From contig BSBN01001225.1 in NCBI GenBank assembly GCA_027924645.1, positions 14,774,001 to 14,838,000 on the forward strand: 64,000 bases of DNA, written 5' to 3'. The position numbers and the translations under genes were made by a program. Below are positions 36,154 to 48,790 of the stretch, piece after piece; the stretch's first letter is position 1; the number at the start of each line of letters is the position of its first letter. The notes beneath the pieces are model-generated. The model had not been told where the DNA came from. It saw nothing but the letters and a program-made list of their open reading frames with translations, and did no database searches. Source of the stretch: Cunninghamia lanceolata. Lineage: Eukaryota; Streptophyta; Pinopsida; Cupressales; Cupressaceae.

Positions 36154-37106
36154 CATATGAGAACCTATTTTATTGGTGCAATGTATGTTGTCTCCCTCGT
36201 GCAAAGTGTGCTTTATTTGAGCCACTAAGAAATGATAGAGAGATGAAGGAAGAAGACATGTGTTAGCGGTTTGTTCACGTTAGCATGTATGACACAACAG
36301 ACTGCCAAGGTGAGCTTGAAATAGAGAGATAATTGGAAGAACTTGATTCTTCATGCGAGATGTCTTAGGGTGTTGATTTATATGTTAATGGTGTGAATTA
36401 CAACCTAAGTCAAGCATATGATTCAAAAATTGAAGGTTGTAGCAGCACATATGAAAGTTTTGGTTAAGAGCTTGGTAGAGTTACAAATGAATATGAATCT
36501 TTCCACTTTGATGTGGAATGTTCATCAATTCTTGAATGTGTTGGTGTTGCAGTAGAGGTTGAGTCCTTTGTATGGGTTATTGATGTGAATGAGTAAAAAG
36601 GCATGTGTATGCTTGAATTTCAATAGATGGCAGCCCAACTTGAAGGTATACTTGAGATAAATTCTTTACATTTTGATTTGCAAGAAGAGATGTCTTGTTT
36701 TATGGATCAACAGTGCATTCAGACACAATTTCATTTGCCTTATGAGTTGGAGACATTTTCATTTTATCTATATTCACATATGGTCAGCAGGTGTAATAAG
36801 GTTACGGTTGGTGATGGAAGTTTGCTTCCATCCATGTCTTTTGTTGCTGACTTGAATTTTAGTTTCTCACTCTTTGCTGCTAAGAATAAGCATGATGTGG
36901 ATTGGAATAGGTCAAGCACCTATTTCTTATGGTTTCCTAGCAACAGTAATTTCATTGGTGGAGTTTGCCTTGGCTTTATGAGCAATAATTGTAGGTTGAT
37001 ACATGTTGGGGGTAGTTTTCAGTTATTGCAGTTGGGTGAGAAATACAGATTTGGTTTAAGGGAGATCAACTTCTTGATTCAGCTTGTCTTTGACAGAGGA
37101 AAGTAG
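36154..37106 (+). pseudogene. Gag-like ORF, C-terminal part (right of insertion)
   Basis: Resumes the frame of 28705-29384 directly after the catat duplication (YENLFYWCN...). It runs with a handful of stops to TAG at 37106. The last 159 codons (36627-37106) are open and start MAAQLEGILEINSLHFDLQ. The region is rich in Phe, Ser and Cys, with no pol motif. I do not recognise it. The whole element therefore codes for a gag domain plus a long unknown extension and depends on another element for reverse transcription. Confidence 0.5.
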
Positions 37107-38913
37107 TTTTAGTCATCTTGTGCAAGTTTGACTTGCAACATGTTAAAATTTTGATTTGCAGCTAGGATCCTTCAGTGTATGTTCTTTCATGCCAATGGTT
37201 GCATTGTCCTGTTGTATATATCTCCATTGTGGTGCCTTGTAAATACATTGTTCCCCCTATTCATTGTTTTTGCCTTTTTTGGTCTACCCAGAGATTGTTG
37301 GTTCTTACAGTGCCAAATTTGCCACATGTCCCCAAACAAAGCTAGTGTTGGCACCTAAAAAAAACAATTTCTAGACTTGCATTATTTCACACTAAATCAT
37401 TCAAAAATCCTAATTTGTGCTTTTGTTGTCTAACCCATCATTTATATCTAATCAGAGACTATTTTTATGGGTTCCCTTCATAAAATTTCCTAAGTGTAAA
37501 ATCCTCCAGTCCCTTGTGTTTTTCCTTGTTATTTGTCTAAGTGTTAAAGTCTTTAAAATTTGCCTAAGTATTGCCTTGTCGGAAAGTTCACAAGTTCATG
37601 AACCTGCCGATTTGCTGACTAAGGTTAGCCAGTTTAGGTTTTTACTGATTGGTCAACCGACAGGGAAATGCAAAGAGGAAGGACTTGCACATGTGTCAGT
37701 GAAGTTGGCAGTTCACAAATCAAAAGGTTTGTCAACTGCCAAATTTTTTGATAAAGGAGGAAGATGGAGAGAAAATGAAAAGAATGAAGCCAAGTCTTTA
37801 TCAGCAAAGTTGGAAGTTTCTTGAACTTCCAACTTGTCCTATAGGGAGAGACTTGGAGAGACAAAGGAGAAAGATAGAAAAAGACAAAGGAAGTGAAGCC
37901 TTTGTTGGAAAAGTGGGCAATTTGTGAACTGTAAGGTTCATCAATCACCCAAATTTCCAATAAAGGAAGAATAGAGAAATGAGAGACAAAGAAAAATAAA
38001 AAAGGAAAGAAGAGGAAGGGAGGATAATGCCAAGTTCGCCGTTGTGAGGAGACACTAACAAAGAAGAATAAAGGAGGCAAAAAGAAGCGAAAGAAAAATG
38101 AAGTGGATGGTTCACACCGGACCAAGTTCACTGATAGGTGAAATCACTGACGAAGGAGGAAGGATAAAGTTCCAAAGAATGAGGAGAAAAGAAAGATACT
38201 CCAAGGTTTGTGATGGGGAAATTTTGTCGATAAGGAAAAGTGAGAATCAAAGTAAAGTCAAATATGAAAATCAAATCAAATGTCAAGCATGAAGTATAAA
38301 TGAGATAGTTTGAAATATTTTAAAGTATGTTTTAAATTTTTTTAAAGTTTTGTAAAAGCTTTACAGACACTTTCAATAGGCTTTTTATTTAAACGCCCAT
38401 CTACTCCTAGCTGCCATGAATATAGAATTGATGAGGTTGTACAGGTTGGTGGCAAAGTTAGGTGGAATTGGTTGGTAGAGTAATGGTAGTTGGTGGGGTA
38501 GTTTGTTCATTCCTAGAATGCAGAAGTAAGTAGAATGCTATATATACATGATTCAGATATGTTTTATGGGTTGGTTAGTGAACCAATTGCTTGGTCGGCA
38601 AGTGCCTCAGGTGGACTTTAGGTTTTCAAATCATGCTAGTCTAGGTAGTAAATGGAGGAATGCATCCAATACAATGTAAGAAAGGATTGTAACACACATA
38701 TTCATGTAGTGGCATGTCTCCATGGTAGATTGTGATGATTTAGGGAAATATATGAACCTAGTTACGTATTTTCTTATACAACAATTGTCGATATGTTGTA
38801 CAGGGATTTGATAATGTATGACACCATTTAATTCAATACAAACTTTGTGTTGGGTCATTTCTTTTGTTGAAAGTGGATCATTGTAGTTTGCTTCAGATTA
38901 ATAAGTATGCCTA
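37107..38913. repeat. Non-coding region with purine-rich imperfect repeats
   Basis: From about 37660 to 38260 the plus strand is strongly purine-rich. It contains roughly four imperfect units of ~110-140 bp, each with a short inverted pair (for example tggcagttcacaaa and tttgtcaactgcca) followed by an 'aaaggaggaagatggagag' run. Open stretches on the opposite strand follow from this composition and are not genes. The region may be the LTR or 3' UTR of the gag-like element. The rest is unassigned. Confidence 0.45.
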
Positions 38914-38916
38914 GTG

Positions 38917-38947
38917 GGGTAAGTGCAAGAAGATGGGGGGCCAAAAG
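38917..38947 (+). repeat. Left terminal inverted repeat of the ~17.1-kb segment
   Basis: GGGTAAGTGCAAGAAGATGG followed by GGGGCCAAAAG. It matches the reverse complement of 55984-56014 with about four mismatches, mostly G/A transitions. The shared GATGGGGGGCC core makes a chance match very unlikely. Confidence 0.75.
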
Positions 38948-39654
38948 GGGGTCTTAAGTGGCCACTTTTTTTCTGAAATCAGGAAATGCTGGCCTTGGAT
39001 GAGAAATTTAGCATAGTTACACTCAGAATTTGGAGATGCAACCAAAACAATGTTCGTAGTGCTTCGAGTCTACTTTCTAAACTACTATTTTTTTAAAAAA
39101 TGGCATAGATTAAAGGGTTCTAAAGAGGGAGCCATAGAAATTGGTGTTGTTTCCGTCAAAAAGACATAACATAGCATGTTTTGTGGCTCCCTCAAAAGGT
39201 CAACTTTTTTTTGGTATTTTTAAAATCGTTTTAGTGAGAAATTAGCTAATAGCATGTAGTTTATGCCTGATTTTTTTGATAATTTTTTGATGAAAATTTG
39301 ATTTTTTACTAATTTTCAAAGTGGACACATCCTAAAAAATAGAATTTTGGTTGTGCTACCCCTATAAATTTTGAAAACTAATTGAAAATCATTTTTTTCC
39401 TTTTTTTAATATGTGTAGAATGGAGTCTAGTTTCTAAATATGTAATTTTTAAAAAATTTAACGAATAGTTAATTTACAATGAAAAAAGACCAAACAGTGG
39501 TTTTTGCCCAAAAACGGACACACAAACAAAAGAAATTAAAGATGAAAGGCTTAACATTGTTAAAATGTGAAAAAAATCACATCGTCAAATAGCTAAGAGA
39601 AAGCCTAACATTACCCAGGTGTTTGATTTGTTTGACCTTGAAACACGTGCAAAT
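38948..39654. other. Left subterminal non-coding DNA
   Basis: AT-rich with oligo-T runs. It includes the inverted pair 'gagggagcca' (about 39127) and 'tggctccctc' (about 39185). No coding region was seen. Confidence 0.35.
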
Positions 39655-42600
39655 CTAAGGGTTTATGGATAGGTTTTAGGGTTTATTTTTTAAGGGTTAA
39701 GGGTTGAGGGATAGGGTTTAGGGTTTAGGGATAAGGGATTAGGGTTTAAGGTATAGTGTCGAGGGTTGAGGGTTTAGGAATAGGGATAGGGTTTAGAGTT
39801 TAGGGATGAGGGATTAGGGTTGAGGGTTGAGGGATTAGGGTTTAAGGTATAGTGTCGAGGGTTGAGGGTTTATTCATAGTGTTTAGGGTTGAGGGTTGAG
39901 GGATTAGGTTTTAGGGTTGATGGATTAGGGTTTAAGGTATAGTGTTGAGGGTTGAGGGATAGGGTTTAGGGTTGACAGATTAGGATTTAGGGTTGACAGA
40001 TTAGCGTTTAATGTTGAGGTTAGGGTTAGAGTGTCGAGGGTAGAGGGATTAGGGATAGGGTTTAGGGTTGAAGGTTTAAGGATTGAGTGTTGAGGCTTTA
40101 GGGATGAGGGTTTAAGGCTTAAGATATAGTGTCAAGTGTTGAGGGTGTAGGGATAGGGTTTAAGTTTTAAGGGTTGAGGGATAGGGATTAGGGCTTAAGG
40201 TATAGTGTTAAGGGTTGATGGTTTAGGGATAGGGTTTAGGTTTGAGGGATTAGGGTTTAGGGTTGATGAATTAGGGTTTAATGTTGAGAGTTGAGGGTTG
40301 AGGGTTGAGGGATAGGGTTAATGGTCAAGGGATTAGGGTTAAATAAGAGTGTCGAGGGTAGAGGGATTAGGGATAGGGTTTAGGGTTGAAGGTTTAAGGA
40401 TTTAGGGTTGAGGCTTTAGGGATGAGGGTTAAGGGATTAGGGTTTAAGATATAGTGTCGAGTGTCAAGTGTGTAGGGATAGGTTTTAGGGTTCAAGTTTT
40501 AAGGATTAAGGGTCGAGGGATCAGAGTTAAGGGTTGAGGGATTAGGGTTTGACATTGAGGGTTGAGTACATTGAGGTTTGAGGGTTAAGGGTTTCGGGAT
40601 AGGCTTGAGGGTCGAGGGATTAGGGTTAAAGTAGAGTGTCAAGGGTATAAGGATTAAGGATAGGGTTGGAGGGTTTAGGGATAAGGGATTAGGGTTTAAG
40701 GTATAGTATCAAGCCCGTTGAGGGTCTAGGAATAGGGATAGCGTTTAGGGTTTAGGGATGAGGGATTAGTGTTGAGGGATGATGGATTAGGGTTGAGGGT
40801 TGAGGGATTAGGGTTTAGGGATAAGGTTTAGGGTTGAGGGTTGAGGGATTAGGGTTTAAGGTATAGTGTTGAGGGTTTACAGATAGGGTTTAGGGTTGAG
40901 GGATTAGAGTGAAGGGTTGAGGGATTAGGATTTGACATTGAGGGTTGAGGGTTGAGGCTTTAGGGTTTATGGTTTAGGGATAGGGTTGAAGGTGGAGGGA
41001 TCAAAGTTAAGGGTTGAGGGATTAGGGTTTGACGTTGAGGGTTGAGTAGATTGAGGTTCGAGGGTTAAGGGTTTCGAGATAGGGTTGAGGGTCGAGGGAT
41101 TAGGTTAAAGTAGAGTGTCGAGGGTATAAGGATTAGGGATAGGGTTGGAGGGTTTAGAGATAAGGGATTAGGGTTTAAGGTATAGTATCGAGCCCATTGA
41201 GGGTTTAGGAATAGGGATAGCATTTAGGGTTTAGGGATGAGGGATTAGAGTTGAGGGATGATGGATTAGGGTTGAGGGTTGAGGGATTAGGGTTTAGGGA
41301 TAAGGTTTAGGGTTGAGGATTGAGGGATTAGGGTTTAAGGTATAGTGTTGAGGGTTTAGGGATAGGGTTTAGGGTTGAGGGATTAGGATTTGATGTTGAG
41401 GGTTGAGGATTGAGGCTTTAGGGTTTAGCGTTTAGGGATAGGGTTGAGGGTCGAGGGATCAGAGTTAAGGGTTGAGGGATTAGGGTTTGACCTTGAGGGT
41501 TGAGTACATTAAGGTTCAAGGGTTAAGGGTTTTGGGATAGGGTTGAGGGTCGAGGGATTAGGGTTAAAGTAGAGTGTCAAGGGTATAAGGATTAGGGATA
41601 GGGTTGGAGGGTTTAGGGATAAGGGAATAGGGTTTAAGGTATAGTATCGAGCCCATTGAGGGTTTAGGAATAAGGATAGCATTTAGGGTTTAGAGATGAG
41701 GGATTAGAGTTGAGGGATGACGAATTAGGGTTGAGGGTTGAGGGATTAAGGTTTAAGGATAAGGTTTAGGGTTGAGGGTTGAGGGATTAGGGTTTAAGGT
41801 ATAGTGTTGAGGGTTTAGGGATAGGGTTTAGGGTTGAGGGATTAGAGTGAAGGGTTGAGGGATTAGGATTTGACATTGAGTGTTGAGGGTTGAGGCTTTA
41901 GGGTTTAGGGTTTAGGGATAGGGTTGAGGGTCGAGGGATCAGAGTTAAGAGTTGAGTGATTAGGGTTTGATGTTGAGGGTTGAGTACATTGAGGTTCAAG
42001 GGTTAAGGGTTTCAGGATAGGGTTGAGGGTTGAGGGATTAGGCTTAAAGTAGAGTGTTGAGAGTAGAAGGATTAGGGATAGGGTTGGAGGGTTTAGGGAT
42101 AAGGGATTAGGGTTTAAGGTATAGTATTGAGCCCATTGAGGGTTTAGGAATAGGGATAGCATTTAGGGTTTAGGGATGAGGGATTAGAGTTGAGGGATGA
42201 CAGATTAGGGTTAAGGGTTGAGGGATTAGGGTTTAGGGATAAGGTTTAGGGTTGAGGGTTGAGGGATTAGGGTTTAAGGTATAGTGTTGAGGGTTTAGGG
42301 TTGAGGGATTAGAGTGAAGGGTTAAGGGATTAGGATTTGATGTTGAGGGTTGAGGGTTGAGGCTTTAGGGTTTAGGGTTTAGGGATAGGGTTGAGGGTCG
42401 AGGGATCATAGTTAAGCATTGAGGGATTAGGGTTTGACATTAAGGGTTGAGTACATTGAGGTTTGAGGGTTAAGGGTTTTGGGATAGGGTTGAGGGTCAA
42501 GGGATTAGGGTTAAAGTAGAGTGTCGAGGGTATAAGGATTAAGGATAGGGTTGGAGGGTTTAGGGATAAGGGATTAGGGTTTAAGGTATAGTATCGAGCC

Positions 42601-43065
42601 CGTTGAGGGTTTAGGAATAAGGATAGCATTTAGGGTTTAGAGATGAGGGATTAGAGTTGAGGGATGACGAATTAGGGTTGAGGGTTGAGGGATTAGGGTT
42701 TAAGGATAAGGTTTAGGGTTGAGGGTTGAGGGATTAGGGTTTAAGGTATAGTGTTGAAGGTTTAGGGATAGGGTATAGGGTTGAGGGATTATGATTTGAC
42801 ATTGAGGGTTGAGGGTTGAGGCTTTAGGGTTTAGGTTTTAGGGATAGGGTTGAGGGTCGAGGGATTATAGTGAAGGATTGAGGGATTAGGATTTGACATT
42901 GAGGGTTGAGGGTTGAGGTTTTAGGGTTTAGGGTTTAGGGATAGGGTTGAGGGTCGAGGGATCAAAGTTAAGGGTTGAGGGATTAGGTTTTGATGTTGAG
43001 GGTTGAGGTTTGAGGGTCGAGGCTTTAGGAATAGGGTTGAGGGTTGAGGGATTAGGGTTAAGGCA
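39655..43065 (+). repeat. Interstitial telomere-like array (degenerate TTTAGGG) with higher-order repeat
   Basis: About 3.4 kb of TTTAGGG mixed with variants (TTGAGGG, ATTAGGG, TAAGGG, GATAGGG), all G-rich on the plus strand. In the second half a higher-order unit of about 460-480 bp is visible. The marker 'agcccattgaggg' recurs at 40712, 41191, 41650, 42130 and 42597. Plant telomeres are TTTAGGG, and long degenerate interstitial arrays are known, notably in conifers. Proline/leucine-rich open frames on the minus strand (around 41905-42162 and 42372-42629) are products of the repeat and not genes. Confidence 0.9.
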
Positions 43066-43293
43066 AACAAGGAGCGACTGAGAGACATAGAGAGAGGAGA
43101 GGTAGAGAGGTAGAGAGGTGAGGGGGAGAGATAAGTGAGATATAGAACATGAGCTAATGGAACTAGAGGTGAGATATTGTAATGGTGCTATCGAAGGTGA
43201 GATAGGTACAAATATTTATGGATCAATCTATAGCAATGTAGGGCACATATCAATGTTGACTAATTTCATCTGATTTGCTACACATCAATGTAG

Positions 43294-43682
43294 GGCACGT
43301 ATATGCAGTTATTACAGATGAAGATAATGAAGAGGGAACAATTTATTACTTATGTCGTTGTGTTGAGGCCAAAAAGAAATTGGAGGCACCAGTTATAGAT
43401 GGAGAAAACATCAAATACCCTATAGGCTCAGTGGTTATTACTGGAACATGGCTTAGAACGTACCCACATAAGAGTGTTAATGTTTGGCTATTTTAGGACT
43501 TTGACATGCATCGGAAGATTCTTCATTACTCGAACCTTGTCATGGCATCCAATGTTAATTTGATAAAGTATTGGGGTAGACCTTTGAACAAAATCTTGTG
43601 GAAGGTGTGTGAGTTTGACCATGAAGCAATACTTGACACAATAAAGAGTAGAGCAGACCCAGATGGTTCATTGGATTAATTT
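43294..43682 (+). pseudogene. Spliced-gene exon of unknown family
   Basis: Open except for two stops, with an acceptor (AATGTAG, ending 43293) and a donor (GTAAGTA at 43683). Reads HVYAVITDEDNEEGTIYYLC, then a segment with VVITGTWLRTYPHKSVNVWLF, and DFDMHRKILHYSNLVMASN. Residue composition looks like a real soluble protein and not a repeat artefact. I do not recognise it. Given its place inside the inverted-repeat segment, it could be part of that element's own protein set. Confidence 0.45.
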
Positions 43683-43849
43683 GTAAGTATTCACATTGAT
43701 TTTTTAAAGTCATGTTAAATTGAGTTGTAAGTATGCACATTAATTGTAAGGTTTGTCTTTTTTATTTCCTACTGCATTTTTACACATATACACATTTTTA
43801 CATCATCATGTTATGCATTTTTGGTGTTCTACTCCTGATGCGACCAAAC

Positions 43850-45300
43850 TAATAGTTCCAATGCATCTAGAAGGGTATGTTTAGGCTAGGTATTATTCTA
43901 TTTTTCACCCAAACATGTCAAAACAGTCTGAGCTACATTGTACCGACGATATCCCTAAAGAGTCCAAAGTGCAAGAAGGTAGAAATCTTTGACGATATGT
44001 TACTTGAAAACCATGTCACTTAGAAACATTCTGTCTGAGGTAACACAATCATGTAGAGTGCCTCTACAATAAATCTCTTAGTTTTTTATATCTCTGAGGT
44101 ATTTGCCCGTGGTGAAAGGTTTTCTCCTGGCCCAAAAATAGTCAGAAGGAGGCAGTGTAAAGTTGTAAAGGGGTGTAACTTTTGTTCTTCTCCTCATGTA
44201 GTGAAACTGATAGTTCCAACGCATCTAGATGGGTACATTTATGCTAGGCATGATCCTTTTTTTCACCCAAACATGTCGAAACAGTCTGAGCTACATTGTA
44301 CCGACGATATCCCTGAAGAGTCCAAAGTGCAAAAAGGCAGCAATCTTTGACAAGATGTTACTTGAAATTCATGTCACTTAGAAACATTCCATCTAAGGAA
44401 ACACGATCATGTAGAGTTCCTCTACAATAACCTCTCTCAGTTTTTTATATCTCTGAGGCATTTTCCCGTGGTGAAAGGTTTTCTGCTACCCCAAAAATTG
44501 TCAGAAGGAGCCAATGTAAAGTTGTAAAGGGGTGTAACTTTCGTCCTGCTTCTGATGCAACCAAAATGACTATTCTAATGCATCTAAATGGGTGCATTTA
44601 CACTAGGTATGGTCCTTTTTTTCACCCAAAAATATCGAAACAGTCTGAGCTACATTATATCGACGATATCCCTGAAGAGTCGAAAGTGCAAAAAGGCAGC
44701 AATCTTTGATGAGATCTTATTTCAAAACCATGTCACTTAGAAACATTTTGTCTAAGGTAACACGATCATGTAGAGTGTCTCTACAATAACCTCTCTCAGT
44801 TTTTTATATCTATGAGGTATTTGCCCATGGTTAAAGGTTTTCTGCTGCCCCAAAAATTGTCAAAAGGAGGCAGTGTAAAGATGCAAAGGGGTGTAACTTT
44901 CATCCTACTCCTGATGCAACCAAACTGACTATTCCAACACATCTAGATGGGTACATTTACTCTAGGCATAGTCCTTTTTTTCACACAAACATGTTGAAAC
45001 AGTTCGAGCTACATTATACCGACGATATCCCTGAAGAGTCCAAAGTGCCAAAAGGTAGAAATCTTTGACAAGATGTTACTCAAAAACCATGTCACTTAGA
45101 AACATTTTGTCTAAGGTAACATGATCACGTAGAGTTCCTCTACAGTAACCTCTCTCAGTTTTTTATATCTTTGAGGTGTTTGCCCGTGGTGAAAGGTTTT
45201 CTGCTGCCCCAAAAATTGTCAGAAGGAGGCAGTGTAAAGTTGCAAAGGGGTGTAACTTTCATTCTTCTCCTCATGTGGCCAAACTGATAGTTCCAACACA
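43850..45300 (+). repeat. ~359-bp tandem repeat, four copies
   Basis: The phrase 'atagttccaatgcatctag' and its variants recur at about 43852, 44210, 44570, 44930 and 45288, giving a unit of 358-360 bp. Each unit also contains 'acattgtaccgacgatatccc', 'tgtcacttagaaacatt' and 'cccgtggtgaaaggttttct'. Units differ by scattered substitutions. Not coding. Confidence 0.9.
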
Positions 45301-46170
45301 TCTAGGCACCAATGTGAGGTTGTTTTGATGGCAAAGGGTGCCTTGATTCATGATGTTGAATCTCCTTCCTCCTAGGCACCAAAATGGATAGTTTAGACAA
45401 GAAAAGGTGCCTTAGTATACTTAGCTCATTTCTTGGCAATTTGATGGCTTCAATCACTTGTTCAAACCTATAGGAGACCATTTTACACTTATGCACTAGA
45501 TCTTAGGACTTAGAACATCTTTCTTCAAGGTGCCAAAATGAGGTTATTTAGACACAAAAGTGTGCCTCCATACAAGATGTTTATTCTCCTTCCACTTAGG
45601 CGCTCATTCATGATGATCCAAATGACAATAGGCGCCTAGACTTCCTTTGGTAAGATTTAGTCATTTTGAAGGTTCTAACACTAGGCGCTACAGTTGGAAG
45701 TGATTTGAAGTTCATTTTCCTCTAGGCACCCAAAATGGATGGTGGAGACAAGAAAAGGTGCCTAGGCTTCTTTTGACGATTTTCAAAGTCTTCCTAAGTT
45801 ATATTATGTTATATTGACCCTTAGGCACAAATGGATGATCTAGGATGACTCTAGGCGCATATCCAAGGTGATATCTTTCTAGGTGCAATCTTCACTATGT
45901 TTAGACTTCATTTTACATCAAGGCGCCAAAATGGATAGTTTAGAGAGGCAAAAATGTGCCTAGAGGTATGATGCTTAGTTTGATGTGTTTGATCAACTTT
46001 GATAATCAAGATGAATTACCTCCCTTAAGGCGCCCTCCTTTATACTTTGAAACATCCTTTCAATAGCAAGGCACAATTTTTAGGTTGTTTGGATGATGAA
46101 AGGCACCTTGAGTTCTAGGCAGAGTTTTGAGGTTGTGCAAGTAGAGAAATGCACCTAAGGTCTTAAAAAA
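45301..46170 (+). repeat. AGGCACC/GGTGCCT dispersed inverted-motif region
   Basis: Short motifs AGGCACC or AGGCGCC and their complement GGTGCCT alternate at about 30-60-bp spacing. An example is AGGCACC near 45375 with AGGTGCCT near 45405, separated by 'aaaatggatagtttagacaa'; this unit recurs near 45725 and 45920. Each pair could fold as a stem. The sequence is satellite-like and not coding. Confidence 0.6.
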
Positions 46171-46919
46171 AAATTGCACCTAAAATTGAGAATCCCTGAT
46201 GTATGACTTATGGAAGCTTATAGCCCCAATGTTATGTTGCATACTAAAATTAGGTAAGAATCAATGTAATATCATAACCTCACCTTATATGCAAGAGGAA
46301 TTACATTTAATAACCACAATGGTCATCAGGTGCTCATAAGCATATGATTTTGACTATCTTATTCAAAACAACAAACATACTCTTTGCATGCCAATATGGT
46401 ATAATAACAAGAAATTAAGAAATATTTTCAATTGACCAACTCATAAAGAATATGGATTAGCATACTCATTTGAATATTTTTAATTGAGCAACTCATAAAA
46501 AATATTAATATTTTCTGTTCAACATGATGATTCATTTTTTTTTTAAATACAACTTTTATCTTTTAGTTCCAAAATGAGGTTTAGGTGATACTTGAATAAC
46601 AATAGCTAGCTTATTGGATCAACAAACATCCTATGTAATACAATTGGACTTTAAATATTTGAAGTAGCCATCTACAAATATCCATTCAAACGTGGATTTA
46701 TAATGCAAGTATCGACACCATCAATAAAAAAGATTTGTATTAACCAAATATCCATTTAGGCATACATCAATATCTGTCGATATAAGTATAACATTTATAC
46801 AAAATAGCCATATAGGCTTACAAGAATGCCATATAGGCATACAATGTCAACTATATGCAATACAAAATATATGTCCACAAATGCCATATAGGCATACAAC
46901 AAAGGAACATAATAAAAAG
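46171..46919. other. AT-rich spacer with small palindromic repeats
   Basis: No gene seen. The palindromic unit 'gccatataggc' recurs at about 46807, 46829 and 46885, spaced irregularly. Confidence 0.4.
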
Positions 46920-48054
46920 TCATTCCCCTCTAGCTGGTGAAGAGAATAGATCATAGGAAGCCCTTGATCTTCTAGGGGGTGGAGATGCGCATGTGGGTTG
47001 TCTACTACGAACCTGAGGGTTGCTCCTCCTATTTAATTCTTCCTGCATCTTTAGCTGTTACAATAAAAAGTATAGACATTAATATATAGAAATTACATGT
47101 TATAAAAAATGAAACATTTAACAAAATAATCACTTACCTCTACCATATAATCTGTCTCCTCACTTGCCTCAGTAGTAGGAATAGGTCGTGGTGATGTCAT
47201 GTCCTATAGAAACCATCCAAATAGAAATTAAACTTTAAATCAATAATCTTTTGATTTTTCAAAAATAAACAACTATAAAAATGAATGTAAATTGAAATTT
47301 ACTAATCTGCCTCATACCCCTGTCAATGCCATGGAGCTATGAATCACAGAGGTCACAACATGCTCCATTGCCCTATGAACATCGGGAGGTGTCTTTGCAG
47401 CCTACATCATCTGGAAATAAAACAACATTATTCAATTATGAAAACTATAATAGTGATGTAAATCATGGCTCCTAACATACACACATGTTCACCTAAACAT
47501 AGAAGTACACACAATAAAGCACACAAGTCACATACAAAAATCTAGTAAGTACAATTCATTCATTAAACTATTTATTTTATTACCTCCGTGAAGCTTTGAA
47601 GTCCACCACCACTAGCAGGTGTTACCGTGAAATCTCCAATATTAACCTATTCAACATCCAAAATCAGATATTAGAATACCATTCATATAACGATGCTATT
47701 CACATGTAATATTTATAATTGTTTACTAGTTACATACCCCGAAAGTAGATGATCTAGTGTAATATGCAGGTGGAGAACCACTAAAAACTGCATCAACGCT
47801 ATGACCCTGAAATTTCATTAAAATCATCAAACTAAATTAGTTAATCTTGCATTTCAAAAATAAAATTTAATAAATTAAATTCAATAAACTTGCTAATATT
47901 TACCTGAATATCAAGGCCAAAAGTCTCACTTAGGAGGGTATCTGTCATCACCATCTGCTCAGTTGTAGATGTAGCCTATGCACTTGCATCCTAACTATCC
48001 ATGAGGTCATAACCACAGGGTGACTTGCAAGTCTGACAAGCATGGGGTGGGACC
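46920..48054 (-). pseudogene. Multi-exon gene, 3' exons (disrupted by copy B)
   Basis: Five complete exons plus part of a sixth, all on the minus strand with consensus splice sites and all in phase 0: 47904-48049 (5' part lies beyond the insertion), 47738-47816, 47584-47646, 47318-47410, 47138-47213 and 46920-47054 ending TGA. The encoded segment includes CQTCKSPCGYDL, a low-complexity S/T-rich middle, and a basic C-terminus with RRSRASYDLFSSPARGE. Three in-frame TAG codons stand where CAG is likely. I do not recognise the family. Consistent phase across six exons is strong evidence for a once-real spliced gene. Confidence 0.7.
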
Positions 48055-48790
48055 TATTGATCATGATGTTAGTCATAAACAAACATAGAATAAAAGTACA
48101 CATTAACCTTTATTCATCTTGAAAGATACAACGAATTCAAAGAATTCATGATGCCAAGTCTCCAGTGATTAGGTCTTAATCTTCTGACGTTACTCAGAGG
48201 TTGATGTGTGTTGCTGTTTCCATTTTGGGGCCTTACATGGACTTCATCTGTAAAATAATGCTTCCCGCACAGATAGTTATTTTTATACAAGATATGCTTG
48301 AAATATTGTGTTCATCCTTGAATCTTTGCATGATATTTATCCTTTATGACATGCTTTACTTTCAAATATGCTAAATATGTTTAGTTATCTATGAGATGCC
48401 TACATATTTATACTTGTTTGCTTAAGATTATCAACTATTTACAATTATGATGGTGAAATGTTCTGAAATTGAAAGAAATTGAAAGAAATACTTCAAACTA
48501 AAGTTGAACCTTTAGCCATTGAGCCACATATACAATAAGATACAGTCATGAAGAGAAGATTACACATGTAAGCTGATATGCACTCCAAGGGACACAACAA
48601 ATCAAAGCATATATCAAGAATTCACACTGATTACTCAAGATTTATGTTGGATTGTAATCAACACAGTCTTCTCATTCATTAAGTATGCAGGAACATATAT
48701 GTATACAATAACTTTGAAATGAGCCCTGAATATTTCAGCAAACAGATTTCAATTAAGTTTCTGAATGTTTAAAATGAGGCATCCCTGCAC

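Noticed and set aside
37634..38131. Phe/Ser-rich minus-strand open frame of 165 codons
   Set aside because: It is the complement of a purine-rich imperfect repeat; composition explains it.
41905..42629. Proline/leucine-rich open frames on the minus strand
   Set aside because: They are direct translations of the telomere-like repeat (CCCTAAA complement); frame openness follows from the unit.
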